Under the pieces are notes generated by a model. That model was given only the letters and a program-made list of their open reading frames with translations. It ran no database searches and was not told the origin of the DNA. A stretch of 64,000 nucleotides of DNA. Source: Streptosporangium canum. Its GTDB lineage: Bacteria; Actinomycetota; Actinomycetes; Streptosporangiales; Streptosporangiaceae. The stretch lies in assembly GCF_900113865.1 (NCBI RefSeq), contig NZ_FOQY01000006.1, forward strand, positions 136,041 through 200,040, given 5' to 3'. The position numbers and the translations under genes are program-made. Positions 43,559 to 51,222 of this stretch are shown one piece after another (the stretch's first letter is position 1; each line of letters opens with the position of its first letter).

Positions 43559-45217
43559 ATGACCGACCCCGCACCCCACCGCCCCGCCGCGCCCCCGGCC
43601 GGGAGCCCGACCGGCTCCACCTCCCACGGCGTGACCGGCGCCGCCGCGCCCCCCGGCCGGGCGCCCGGCACTGACCGGGCGGCCCGGCGGCGGACCGCCC
43701 TCGGCGTCGGCGGCACCGCGGTGCTGCTGGCGGCCCTGGACGCCTATGTCGTGGCCACCGTCCTGGTCGACATCGCCAAGGACGTCGACGTCCCGCTGAA
43801 CCACCTGGAGCGGGCCACCCCGATCGTCACCGGCTTCCTGCTGGGCTACATCGCGGCCATGCCGCTGCTCGGCCGGCTCTCCGACCGGTACGGCAGGCGC
43901 CCGCTGATCCATCTCTGCCTGGCGGGCTTCGCGGCCGGCTCGGTCGTCACCGCGCTGGGCGAGACGGTCCCCTGGCTGGTGGCCGGGCGCGGCCTGCAGG
44001 GCGTCGCGGGCGGCGCGCTGCTGCCCATCACCATGGCCCTGGTCGGCGACCTGTGGGACGAACGCGACCGCCCGGTCGCCCTCGGCGCGGTGGGCGCGGC
44101 CCAGGAGCTCGGCAGCGTGCTCGGCCCCCTGTACGGCGCGGGCCTGGCGGCCCTGGTCCCGGCCACGCTGCGGCTGGGCGACGTCCAGCTCGGCGGCTGG
44201 CGCTCGATCTTCTGGCTGAACCTCCCCCTGGTCGCCCTGGCCGCGGTGGCCGTACAGCGATCCGTGCCCCCACCGGCGCGCGAGCCGGCGGGCGGTCCGG
44301 CGGGCGGTCCGGCGGGGAGGCAACGCGTCGACCTGGTCGGCGGCCTGCTGCTGGCCCTGGCGCTGGGCCTGCTCGTGGCCGGGCTCTACAACCCCGACCC
44401 GAGCGTGTCGATCCTGCCGCCGTGGGGTCTGCCGATGATCGTGGCGGGAGTGGTGTCCGCCGTCGCGTTCGCCTGGTGGGAGCGGCGCTCCCGGACCCGG
44501 CTGATCGATCTGACCGGGGCGCTGCGCGGCCCGTTCTCCGCCACCCTCGGGGTGAGCTTCCTGACCGGCGCGGCGCTGCTGGTCACGCTCGTGGACGTGC
44601 AGCTGTCGGCACAGACGTTGCTGGAGCTGGGGACACTGGACGGCGCGCTGGTGCTGTCCCGCTTCCTCGTCGCGCTCTCGGTGTCCGCGCTGCTGGGCGG
44701 GCTGCTGGCCCGCCGGTACGGCGAGCGGGTGGTGGCGGTGGCCGGGCTGGCGCTCGCGACGGCCGGCTACGTCCGGATCGGCCAGTGGCCCGCCGATCTG
44801 GCCGCCGCGGGATACCGCATGGACGTCGACCTGATCGTCGCCGGGCTCGGTCTGGGCGTGGTGATCGCCCCCCTCTCCTCGGCGGTGCTGCGGGCCACGC
44901 CGGCCGCCCAGCACGGCGTGGCCTCGGCGGCGGTGGTCGTGGCCCGGATGATGGGCATGCTGCTCGGCGTCGCCGGGCTGTCGGCGTGGGGGTTCCACCG
45001 GTTCCAGTCGCTCACCGCCGACCTGGACACGCCGCTGCCGTTCGGCGTGGACCCCGCCGTCTACGCCGCGCGGCTGGCCGAGTACGAGGGCAAGGTGCGG
45101 GCCGCCCTGCACACCGAGTACAGCGAGATCTTCCTGCTCACCGCCGTCCTGTGCGCGGTGGGGGCGCTCGTCGCCCTGCTGCTCCCGCATGAGCCCGGGG
45201 GCACGTCCGCGAAGTGA
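43559..45217 (+). CDS. MFS transporter, LprG partner (Rv1410c/P55-like)
   Basis: A 552-aa, roughly 14-TM DHA2-type major facilitator protein. Motif A-like [12 protein letters not shown] lies between spans 2 and 3, and [18 protein letters not shown] is in helix 4. A Pro-rich disordered N-terminus of about 45 residues precedes helix 1. Following lprG directly, it is the likely pump that hands triacylglycerol or lipoglycan to LprG for export to the envelope. The assignment rests on the conserved gene pair. Confidence 0.88.
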   Translation: MTDPAPHRPAAPPAGSPTGSTSHGVTGAAAPPGRAPGTDRAARRRTALGVGGTAVLLAALDAYVVATVLVDIAKDVDVPLNHLERATPIVTGFLLGYIAAMPLLGRLSDRYGRRPLIHLCLAGFAAGSVVTALGETVPWLVAGRGLQGVAGGALLPITMALVGDLWDERDRPVALGAVGAAQELGSVLGPLYGAGLAALVPATLRLGDVQLGGWRSIFWLNLPLVALAAVAVQRSVPPPAREPAGGPAGGPAGRQRVDLVGGLLLALALGLLVAGLYNPDPSVSILPPWGLPMIVAGVVSAVAFAWWERRSRTRLIDLTGALRGPFSATLGVSFLTGAALLVTLVDVQLSAQTLLELGTLDGALVLSRFLVALSVSALLGGLLARRYGERVVAVAGLALATAGYVRIGQWPADLAAAGYRMDVDLIVAGLGLGVVIAPLSSAVLRATPAAQHGVASAAVVVARMMGMLLGVAGLSAWGFHRFQSLTADLDTPLPFGVDPAVYAARLAEYEGKVRAALHTEYSEIFLLTAVLCAVGALVALLLPHEPGGTSAK

Positions 45218-45244
45218 CCCGGACGCCTGATCGGCGGCGACGCG

Positions 45245-47488
45245 TCAGCCGCCGTCCTGGCCGAGGGGGGCGTCCGGGCCGCCACCGTCGCCGCCGTCGG
45301 GACCGTCGAGGCCGTCGACCTCGGTGGTGCCGTCGTCATCCGACGGGGACGGCGTGGGCAGCGCGGGCGGCGTGGGCGGTGCGGGCCGGCAGTCCTGGCC
45401 GCAGCCGCCGAACCGCGCCGAGTCGATCGGGGTGAACGACGCCGGCTCGACGTTCCTCAGCGCCGCCAGCATCGTGTCCCTCCAGATCGGCCCCGGGATG
45501 CTGGCGCCGAGCACCGCGCCGTAGTACCGGCCGCCGATCGTGACGCCGCTCAGCTTGTGGTCCCGCGAGCCGCGCGGGTCGCCGAGGCTGACCGCTCCGG
45601 CCAGGTCCGGGGTGAACCCGGCGAACCACGCGGTGGCGTAGTCGTCGGTGGTGCCTGTCTTGCCCGCCGCGTCGCGGCCGAGGCCGCCGACACCCCGCAT
45701 CGTGCCCTGGGTGAACACCCCGGACAGCACGTCGGCCGCCGCGTCGGCGACCTCCGGGTCGAGCGCCTGGCGGCACTTGGGCGTGAAGTCGGTGACCTCG
45801 CCGTACCTGTCGGTGATCCGGGTGATCGCCATCGGCGCGCAGTACGTGCCGCGCGCTCCGATCGCGGCGTAGGCGTTGGCCACGGTCACCGGGTCCATCT
45901 CGTTGATGCCGAGCGTGAACGTCTCGTACTCCTGGAGCTTCGCCCCGTCGGAGCGGTGGATGCCCAGCGACTTGGCGGTCTTGACCGTGTCGCAGAGCCC
46001 GACCCGCTGCTCCAGCGTCATGAAGAACGTGTTCACCGAGCCCCAGGTGCCGGTCCGCAGGGTCTTCCAGCCGGGGCTGCCCTCGTCGTTGGTGACGGTG
46101 TGGGCCGGGTCGCCGACGTTCTCGCCCTTGCAGTTCTTGAACGCCGGGTAGCCCGAGGCGCGGTAGCCCTCACCGACGGTGAAGCCGTCGTCGACCTTCA
46201 TGCCCTTCTGCAACGCGTTGAGCAGCGTGAAGGTCTTGAAGGTGGAGCCGGCCTGGAAGCCGATGGCACCGCCGTGCGCGGCGTCCGCGACGAGGTTGTA
46301 GGAGATCTCGTTCCTGGCCTTGCTCCGGCCGTACGTCCGGCTGGCCGCCATGGCCTTGATCGCCCCGGTGCCCGGCTGGACCAGGGCCTCGGCCGCCACC
46401 GGGTCGTCGGAGGGGCTGACCCACTTCCTGATCGCCCGGTCCGCCGCCGCCTGGGCCTCCGGGTCGATCGTCGTCTTGATCGTCAGGCCGCCGCGGTTGA
46501 GGAACGCCTCACGGGCCTCGGTCGTCTCGCCGAAGTCGGGGTTGTTCAGGATCTCGTTGCGGACGTAGATGCAGAAGTACGGATGGTCGCTGGCCTCGCA
46601 GCCGCCGGGCAGCGCCGTGCCCTTGTAGCCGAGCCTGGTGGCCTTCGCCTCCGCCGCCTCGGCCGAGGTGATCTCGCCCAGCTCGGCCATCCGGTCCAGC
46701 ACGACGTTGCGCCGGTCCAGCATCCGCTCGCGCTGTTTCCTGCCCAGGTTGGGGTCGGTGGCGTTGGGGTCCTGCACGGCGCCCGCCAGCGTCGCCGCCT
46801 GCGGCAGGGTGAGCGCGTCCGCCTCGACGCCGAAGAACCGCCTGGCCGCCGCCTCGACGCCGTAGGCGCCCGCGCCGAAGTAGGCGATGTTGAGGTATTT
46901 CTCCAGGATCTCGTCCTTGGAGTACTTCTGCTCGACCGCCATCGCGTAACGCAGCTCGTTGAGCTTGCGCGCGTAGCTGGCCTCCAGCGCCTTGTTCTTG
47001 TCGCTGTCGGTGCCGGCGGAGTTGAGCAGCACTTGCTTGACGTACTGCTGGGTGATGCTCGACCCGCCCTGACTCACCCCGCCCGCCTGCACGTTCCTGG
47101 CGAACGCGCGGATCGTGCCCTCGATGTCGATCGCACCGTGCTGGTAGAACCGGTAGTCCTCGATCGAGACGATCGCCGTCTTCATGATCTCAGCCACCTC
47201 GTCGAGCTTGACGACCTCGCGATATTCCTCGTAGAACCGCGCGATCTCGTTGCCGTCGGCGTCCTGCACGATCGTGACCTCCGCCGGCGGAGGCTCGGTG
47301 AGGTCCTCGGGCTTGAGGTTCACCTCGTTGGCCGCCGATATGACGCCGAAGCCCACACCTCCCACGGCCGGCAACGCGATCCCGGCGACCAGCACGCCCG
47401 CCGCCGCCCCCATGGCGGCAAGACGCGCGATCTTCGTCGCGGCCCCCGGCCGACCCTCACCCCGTCCGGGCATAAGCCCATGCCGCAT
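45245..47488 (-). CDS. Class A penicillin-binding protein (transglycosylase/transpeptidase)
   Basis: A 747-aa bifunctional peptidoglycan synthase with one N-terminal membrane anchor. The GT51 domain has SIEDYRFYQHGAID and GGSSITQQYVKQ. The transpeptidase domain has Ser415 in GSTFK, SVN in TWGSVNTFF, and Lys610 in AGKTGTTDD. The C-terminus is a Pro/Asp/Gly-rich tail. ATG 47488 is favoured by AAGGA at 6 nt; TTG 47527 is an in-frame alternative. It acts outside the membrane in cell-wall synthesis. Confidence 0.92.
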   Translation of the reverse strand: MRHGLMPGRGEGRPGAATKIARLAAMGAAAGVLVAGIALPAVGGVGFGVISAANEVNLKPEDLTEPPPAEVTIVQDADGNEIARFYEEYREVVKLDEVAEIMKTAIVSIEDYRFYQHGAIDIEGTIRAFARNVQAGGVSQGGSSITQQYVKQVLLNSAGTDSDKNKALEASYARKLNELRYAMAVEQKYSKDEILEKYLNIAYFGAGAYGVEAAARRFFGVEADALTLPQAATLAGAVQDPNATDPNLGRKQRERMLDRRNVVLDRMAELGEITSAEAAEAKATRLGYKGTALPGGCEASDHPYFCIYVRNEILNNPDFGETTEAREAFLNRGGLTIKTTIDPEAQAAADRAIRKWVSPSDDPVAAEALVQPGTGAIKAMAASRTYGRSKARNEISYNLVADAAHGGAIGFQAGSTFKTFTLLNALQKGMKVDDGFTVGEGYRASGYPAFKNCKGENVGDPAHTVTNDEGSPGWKTLRTGTWGSVNTFFMTLEQRVGLCDTVKTAKSLGIHRSDGAKLQEYETFTLGINEMDPVTVANAYAAIGARGTYCAPMAITRITDRYGEVTDFTPKCRQALDPEVADAAADVLSGVFTQGTMRGVGGLGRDAAGKTGTTDDYATAWFAGFTPDLAGAVSLGDPRGSRDHKLSGVTIGGRYYGAVLGASIPGPIWRDTMLAALRNVEPASFTPIDSARFGGCGQDCRPAPPTPPALPTPSPSDDDGTTEVDGLDGPDGGDGGGPDAPLGQDGG

Positions 47489-47556
47489 GCCATGTCCTTG
47501 CTCTCGTCCGTCAGACGGGAGGAGCAAAGCAGATCGAGCCAGTGGATGTCCAATAC

Positions 47557-47582
47557 CGATATCAGAGGGAGATCGATATCAG
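47557..47582. promoter_or_regulatory. Direct repeats upstream of the PBP gene
   Basis: CGATATCAG occurs at 47557-47565 and 47574-47582, with a 17-bp period, about 70-95 bp upstream of the PBP start. Each copy contains the palindrome GATATC. This may be a regulator site. The rest of the gap to 47774 shows only faint coding character on the minus strand and no recognisable gene. Confidence 0.35.
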
Positions 47583-47774
47583 TTAACGCATGATTGCAGC
47601 TCACGCCGGTATCATCCATGCTCCACGCCGTCGGCGGGACGTTCCGGCAGGCTCCCGCCGGTACGGCTGTCGACGAAGGCACCGGCTCGGGCCGCGGCGA
47701 GCGCCCCGGCGACGGCCCGTACGGCGACGCGGGAGTCGATCGGCTCCCGGCCGACGACAGCGCGGGCCCGAGGT

Positions 47775-48698
47775 TCAGATCGTGTCGACGACCGCGGAAG
47801 GACCGCCGCGGCTCTCCACGAACTCGCGGGAGATCTGGACGAAGGTACGCACCCGGGCGGTTTCGCGGGCGCTCAGCCACACGAGTGCGTATTCGAAGGG
47901 CGGGGCGTCCCGGAAAGGGACGAAGGCGAGTCCCGGGCGGGCGTAGTAGCGCGCTCCGGCGGCGGAGACCGGGCAGACGCCCTTGCCCGCGAGCACGAGC
48001 GACAGCACGTCCTCCCAGTAGACGATGGCCTGGCCCTGCGGGATGGGCCTGCCGGTGGGGGTCTGGCGTGGGGCGTGATACTCCACCCAGTGGGCGGGGA
48101 CGTTCTCGCTGACGACGGTCAGCAGGGTCATCTCGGCCAGGTCTTCCAGGCTGACCGACGTGTGCCCGGCGAAGGAGTGCGCGGACGGCATGAGCAACGC
48201 ACGAGTCTGGGAGATCAGGACGGGTCCGACGGTGAGGTCGGGTTCGTCGATCGGGAGTTCGGTGACCTGAAGATCGACATCGCCGGCCCGCAGGGGGCCG
48301 TAGGGATCGGATATCTGCACCTGCTGGATCTGCAGTTCGGTCCCCGGGTGGCGGGCCGAGAAGATGTCGGCGACCTGAAGGATGAGGTCGCCGGTGAAGG
48401 CTCCGGAGAAGCCGACCCGCAGCATTCCGGTGATGCCGCGTCCGGCCGCCGTCGCCTTGGCGACCTCCTCCTGGATGCGCCGGTAAGCGGGTTCGATCCC
48501 CTCACGCAACTGTTCACCGATCGCGGTCAGCGCCACGTTGCGACTGTTCCGTTCGAACAGCTTCACCCCGATGCGACGCTCCAGCTTGGCAAGCGTCTGA
48601 CTGACCCTGCCCTGCGACACTCCGGCACGCTCTGCCGTCCGCCCGAAATGCAGCTCCTCGGCCAGCGTCAGGAAAATCTCGATCTCGAGCCGTTCCAT
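47775..48698 (-). CDS. LysR-family transcriptional regulator
   Basis: A 307-aa LysR protein. The N-terminal helix-turn-helix reads FLTLAEELHFGRTAERAGVS and SQTLAKLERRIGVKLFER. The C-terminal substrate-binding domain begins about residue 90 (GMLRVGFSGAFTGDL). ATG 48698 has GAGGTGG at 5 nt. It is divergent from the MBL-fold gene across 115 bp, the usual arrangement for a LysR target. The ligand is unknown. Confidence 0.9.
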   Translation of the reverse strand: MERLEIEIFLTLAEELHFGRTAERAGVSQGRVSQTLAKLERRIGVKLFERNSRNVALTAIGEQLREGIEPAYRRIQEEVAKATAAGRGITGMLRVGFSGAFTGDLILQVADIFSARHPGTELQIQQVQISDPYGPLRAGDVDLQVTELPIDEPDLTVGPVLISQTRALLMPSAHSFAGHTSVSLEDLAEMTLLTVVSENVPAHWVEYHAPRQTPTGRPIPQGQAIVYWEDVLSLVLAGKGVCPVSAAGARYYARPGLAFVPFRDAPPFEYALVWLSARETARVRTFVQISREFVESRGGPSAVVDTI

Positions 48699-48728
48699 GC
48701 CATCCACCTCGAACGATGCACCTAACTA

Positions 48729-48742
48729 ATGGATTGTTCCAT
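48729..48742. promoter_or_regulatory. LysR-type palindrome in the divergent promoter
   Basis: ATGGA and TCCAT flank TTGT, between the LysR and MBL genes. A second pair, CATAT and ATATG, flanks ATCACCCTTGTTGCC just beyond. This AT-rich patch is a plausible LysR binding region. Confidence 0.35.
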
Positions 48743-48813
48743 ATATCACCCTTGTTGCCATATGTCCGATTCCCCGATGGTGGAGTGGTGACCACAGACC
48801 GAGGAACATCGCC

Positions 48814-49752
48814 GTGACAGAAGCGATCGACATTTCGGCGGCACGCCCCACCGCATCCGGGCGGACAGCCGCCGATCGGCAAGGCGCCGCCCTCATGAGC
48901 GACCGGCGGCTACGCAGGCCGTCGGGGATCCGGTCGCTCCAGCTCGGCGAGCTGAAGATCACCTACGTGCCCGACGGGGTCGCGCAGCTCAGGCCGCGCG
49001 GCTGGCTGCCGGCCACCACCGGACGGGATTGGGCGGAACACGCCGAATATCTCAACGACACCGGCCATCTGGTGGCGGGCGTCGGCGGGCTGCTGGTGGA
49101 GTACGGCAGGCGGGCCCTGCTCATCGACGCGGGGTTCGGACCGCGGGCCGTACCGGAGGATCCCGATCATCCGCTGATCGGCGCCATCCACGGTGGCGCC
49201 CTGCTGGACAACCTGCAGAGGATCGGCCGCGCACCCGGCGAGATCGAGGCGGTGGCGTTCACTCACCTGCACCCCGGCCACCTCGGCTGGGCCTGCGTCA
49301 GCCCCGCGGTTTTCACCGGCGCCGACTTCCTGGTGACCGAACGGGAGTGGACCGGCCGCCACCAGGCCGCCGCGCACGGCGTCACCGCGGGGATGCTGGC
49401 CGCCGTCACATTGCGGCTGCTGCTCGTACGCGACGGAGAAGAGATCTTCCCGGGTGTGCGCGCGCTGGCGGTGCCCGGCCACACGGCAGGGCACACCGCC
49501 TTCACCATCACCGCGGGCGGGCAGCGGCTGATCGCCTTCGGCGACGCGCTGCACTCTCCCGTCCAGGTACGTCACCCGGCGTGGTCCGCCGCCACCGATC
49601 ACGATCCCGCCCTCTCGGCCCGCCGGCGCCACTGGCTGCTGGCCGAGCTCCAGAGCCCCGGCACCCTCGGCTTCGGCATGCACTTCGCCGACGTGGTGTT
49701 CGGCCGAGTACGTCAGGACGCCGACGGCGCCACCTGGCACCCACAACCATGA
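48814..49752 (+). CDS. MBL-fold metallo-hydrolase with altered HxHxDH motif
   Basis: A 312-aa metallo-beta-lactamase-fold protein. The motif is H151-L-H153-P-G155-H156, so the usual zinc-binding Asp is Gly. The later ligand motifs are present: PGHTAGHTAFT and FGDALHSP. Loss of the Asp normally weakens the second metal site; it may be a one-metal enzyme, a non-enzyme or a recent mutation (one base from GAC to GGC). GTG 48814 has GAGGA at 8 nt; internal ATG 48895 is an alternative. It is divergent from the LysR gene. Confidence 0.85.
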   Translation: MTEAIDISAARPTASGRTAADRQGAALMSDRRLRRPSGIRSLQLGELKITYVPDGVAQLRPRGWLPATTGRDWAEHAEYLNDTGHLVAGVGGLLVEYGRRALLIDAGFGPRAVPEDPDHPLIGAIHGGALLDNLQRIGRAPGEIEAVAFTHLHPGHLGWACVSPAVFTGADFLVTEREWTGRHQAAAHGVTAGMLAAVTLRLLLVRDGEEIFPGVRALAVPGHTAGHTAFTITAGGQRLIAFGDALHSPVQVRHPAWSAATDHDPALSARRRHWLLAELQSPGTLGFGMHFADVVFGRVRQDADGATWHPQP

Positions 49753-49774
49753 AGCACCAGAGAGCCACCTCACG

Positions 49775-49927
49775 CAACACCGACAACCGGGCGCGTCCGG
49801 GCTCAAGGTCCCCGCGCCGAGCTTCGGCACCGGCACTTTCGCCGGCCGGACCGATCCCACCGCCGCACCCGCCCCCCGGGTCTCGGCCCAGCGGCTCATC
49901 ACGGCCGAGACCGCCGACCTGCCATAA
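49775..49927 (+). pseudogene. Aldo/keto reductase N-terminal remnant
   Basis: The frame reads GASGLKVPAPSFGTGTFAG near its start, the N-terminal signature of aldo/keto reductases. It then degenerates and stops at TAA 49925-49927 after about 50 codons. No start codon is in frame. It lies in the 363-bp gap between the MBL and SDR genes. An imperfect inverted repeat (CTAATGGG / CCCCGTTAG) near 50067-50091 is the only other feature there. Confidence 0.5.
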
Positions 49928-50115
49928 CGCGCAGCCGGGCCGGCGCCGCCAGAGGCGGGGACGGCGGGAACCCGCCGGCGACACCACCTGACGGGCACAC
50001 GTAACAGCCATCCCTACCCAGCAAAGGGGTCAAGAGTTTCATCAGCACCGGAGTACGCCATCTTCACCTAATGGGCTTTTTGCCCCGTTAGACATCGATC
50101 CGATGGAGAATGATC

Positions 50116-50922
50116 ATGGATTTGCAGTTGTCCGGCCGTATCGCACTCGTCACCGGCGCCTCCAAGGGGGTGGGCCTGGCCACCACCCGTACGTTGCTGC
50201 AGGAGGGGGCCCAAGTGGTGGCCGTCTCGCGCCGCACCAGTCCCGGGCTCGATGAGCTGGCCGGCCCGAATCTCGTCCATGCGCCGGTCGACCTCGCCCA
50301 CCCCGAGGGGCCCGGCGTAGCGGTCGCCTACACCGCCGAGGCGTTCGGCGGGCTGGACATCCTGGTCAACAACGCGGGCGGCCCGCCGCCCGGGGCGCAG
50401 CTTCCCCGCTTCGGGTTCCTGTCCGCGACCGATGAGGACTGGCGGGTGATGTTCGAGTTCAACCTGTTCTCGGCGGTCCGCGCGATCCGAGCCGCGATCC
50501 CGCTCATGCTTGCCCGGGGCTGCGGCGCGATCGTCAACATCTCCTCGGTCAACGCGCGGAAGCCGGCTCCGATGAACGTCGACTACAACGCGGCCAAGGC
50601 CGGACTGACCAACCTCACCAAGGCGCTGTCGGAGGAGTACGGCCCGCAGGGCATCCGCGTCAACACCGTCTCTCCCGGCCCGGTCCGGACCGCCTGGTGG
50701 ACCGAGGAGGGCGGCGCGGCCGACATCATCGCCGCTCGGACCGGAGCGGACCGGGACACCGTCCTGGACAAGATCGCGCCGGAGATGATGAACCTCACCA
50801 CCGGACGTCTCGTCGACCCGCAGGAGGTCGCGGACGTGGTGGCCCTGCTGGTCTCGCCGCGCTCGGCCAGCACGACCGGTGCCGAATTCTCGGTGGACGC
50901 CGGATTCCTCAAGGAACCGTGA
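50116..50922 (+). CDS. Short-chain dehydrogenase/reductase (SDR)
   Basis: A 268-aa classical SDR. The NAD(P)-binding TGASKGVG is at about 12-19, NNAG appears in ILVNNAGGPP, the catalytic Ser is in IVNISSVNA, and YNAAK holds the catalytic Tyr and Lys. IRVNTVSPGPVRT and a C-terminal AEFSVDAGFLKEP complete the fold. ATG 50116 is preferred over 50110 for spacing to GGAG. The substrate is unknown. It is probably monocistronic. Confidence 0.9.
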   Translation: MDLQLSGRIALVTGASKGVGLATTRTLLQEGAQVVAVSRRTSPGLDELAGPNLVHAPVDLAHPEGPGVAVAYTAEAFGGLDILVNNAGGPPPGAQLPRFGFLSATDEDWRVMFEFNLFSAVRAIRAAIPLMLARGCGAIVNISSVNARKPAPMNVDYNAAKAGLTNLTKALSEEYGPQGIRVNTVSPGPVRTAWWTEEGGAADIIAARTGADRDTVLDKIAPEMMNLTTGRLVDPQEVADVVALLVSPRSASTTGAEFSVDAGFLKEP

Positions 50923-50937
50923 CCCGCGGCAGACGAC

Positions 50938-50972
50938 GTGACGGGGCCTCCAGGGCGCGGAGACCCCATCAC
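50938..50972 (+). terminator. Hairpin after the SDR gene
   Basis: GTGACGGGG (50938-50946) pairs with CCCCATCAC (50964-50972) at 8 of 9 positions, 16 bases after the stop. The rest of the 300-bp gap to 51222 shows no gene; in-frame codons upstream of 51223 lack homology. Confidence 0.45.
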
Positions 50973-51222
50973 GTTCCTCGGGTTCCATCCGCCCACGCGG
51001 CCCGTCAACCCCTGGATCATCGTGGCTGCCGCTGTCCTGCCACGCACGCCGCCGGCGGCACCACCGCGGACTCAGCCGCGAGCGCCGGCAACGGTTTCGC
51101 AGGGGCTTGCGCCGTTCACCCCGGTGCGACCCGCGCACCGACACGGCCGGGACATAACCTGGGTTCTGTCGGCCTGGTTCCAGCGCATGGTGATCCGCTG
51201 GCCGGGGCGGCGCGAGGCGCTG

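Noticed and set aside
42260..45190. 976-codon minus-strand frame across marR, lprG and MFS genes
   Set aside because: It covers three well-supported genes on the other strand, has no motif and is full of Arg/Gly/His typical of GC shadow frames.
45557..47593. 678-codon plus-strand frame opposite the PBP
   Set aside because: The PBP on the other strand has all catalytic motifs in order.
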